64,000 bases of DNA from Chaetoceros tenuissimus (Eukaryota > Bacillariophyta > Thalassiosirophyceae > Chaetocerotales > Chaetocerotaceae), in the NCBI GenBank assembly GCA_021927905.1, contig BLLK01000038.1:1178001-1242000 (forward strand). Reading direction: 5' to 3'. The position numbers and the translations under genes are program-made. Below are positions 63,250-64,000 of the stretch, one piece after another. The notes below the pieces were generated by a model. The model ran no database searches. It saw only the letters and a program-made list of their open reading frames with translations, and was not told where the DNA came from. Every line of letters starts with the position of its first letter. Position 1 is the first letter of the stretch.

Positions 63250-63999
63250 TAATGCACTGTGGAATACAACTGCATGCAATGCAACACACAGGTTACATGC
63301 AAGGCACCCTAGTAAAGTTTCTGCAGAATCTCTTCATGTGGTCTGGAATAACTTCTGCTCTTTCATTGATCGTAATATTGGCAAAAGTGAAGTTGGAGTC
63401 CTTGTTGCTTGGAACAGCAAAGGATGTGATTTGGATTGGATGTACAAGGTTGCTCAAGCACCTAGATCCATTTTATCCTTTCCATCTAAGCTAAAGTTCT
63501 TTTTAGATCCACTACGTATTATGAAATATTATAAAGGATGTAGACTGCATCCAAGCAGACCTAGTTGTTCATGGATGTTACATTGTTGTGACATCTTTAA
63601 AGGAAGAAAATCCACACTGGAAATTGTATACAAAAAGAAATAATGGAAGAAGAAGAATGCAGATTCATCTTGGAATAGCATTGGTCAGATGCGGGATTGA
63701 ACTTTACTGGAAAAATCCATCGGATCCAAATTGAAGACCTAAGTGGGTTAACAAAAATACTCTCCCTTGCAATTGTAAGCACTGCTTTTTCTGCAGACTT
63801 GGGCACACTACATGTATTTTCCATGATAGGTCAAAACTTAATTATGAATCTAAAAATGGAAAAAAGAAATGAGTCCCAGTTCATTGTACATAATGTGAGG
63901 CTATCAACAAGTATAGTTCCTACTCTAAACAATGCATGAAAGATCTACAACCTCCATTATCCAAACTGCCATTTGAAGAAAGGAGAAAACATTGTAAGT
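63250..63999 (+). mobile_element. Decayed transposon-type gene with exonuclease-like segment (right edge)
   Basis: A frame from about 63311 to 63643 includes VWNNFCSFIDRNIG, VLVAWNSKGCDLDWMYKVAQ, LKFFLDPLRIMKYYKGCRLH and then a diverged tail. The AWN-x-x-x-CDL core with FxDP resembles RNase-T-like exonuclease segments found beside transposase domains in stramenopile and dinoflagellate elements (from memory). A cysteine-rich stretch (about 63760-63830: TACTTTTTCTGCAGACTTGGGC region) reads as possible zinc finger text in another frame. No terminal repeat is visible and the window ends here. A fragment or pseudogene is most likely. Confidence 0.45.
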
Positions 64000-64000
64000 C

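Noticed and set aside
1-64000. tRNA, rRNA and other structured RNA genes
   Set aside because: I looked for tRNA B-box text (GGTTCGA context) and cloverleaf halves and found none convincing; a covariance-model scan would be needed to exclude them.

Overview
The window is AT-rich nuclear DNA of a eukaryote, most likely a diatom and probably a centric one. Five things point that way. Introns are short (mostly 72-123 bp) and start with GTAAG or GTGAG. The copia retrotransposon has CoDi-type features. One nuclear gene carries a signal peptide plus an SAF motif, as on proteins sent into a secondary plastid. Secreted proteins have Ser-Pro-Thr stalks. There is also a decayed gene for a flagellar transport protein (IFT56), expected only in lineages that have or had flagellated gametes. 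Species assignment is inference.

Layout. 1-5 kb: the 3' end of an isoaspartyl-dipeptidase-like gene fused to an AT-hook array, a SNARE without a membrane anchor, and an ankyrin protein. 5.2-6.2 kb: a broken cysteine-rich gene. 6.5-9.7 kb: tandem GT90 glycosyltransferases. 9.9-16.8 kb: three proteins of unknown function and a TCP11-like gene. 16.8-22 kb: a cyclic-nucleotide-binding membrane protein flanked by direct copies of a ~390 bp non-coding block, then an FkbM-type methyltransferase. 22-24.2 kb: a type I membrane protein and a plastid-targeted Lin0512-family protein. 24.4-32.6 kb: a tandem segmental duplication. Each unit carries a berberine-bridge-type FAD oxidase and a small membrane protein, and every copy is disrupted; a hydrolase fragment lies at the junction. 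33-37 kb: a DUF1996 secreted protein and a type I membrane protein. 37.2-43.8 kb: a complete copia LTR retrotransposon with identical LTRs but damaged reading frames. 44.5-48.1 kb: a fatty acid elongase, a patatin phospholipase and a protein related to the tail of the 36 kb gene. 49-61.7 kb: V-ATPase subunit H, a large PPR protein, an LRRC40-like protein, a CCT-domain regulator and the U3 snoRNP protein IMP3. 61.8-64 kb: the IFT56 pseudogene and a transposon-like fragment.

Most intact genes are unrelated housekeeping functions and form no operon-like pathway. The striking theme is decay: frameshifts or in-frame stops occur in the retrotransposon, both oxidase copies, both small membrane gene copies, IFT56, the PPR gene and the LRR gene. 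Some may be assembly indels. The IFT56, oxidase and membrane-gene changes include deletions of about 17-20 bp or more, which look real. Exon coordinates come from reading-frame continuity across GT-AG junctions, without transcript evidence.
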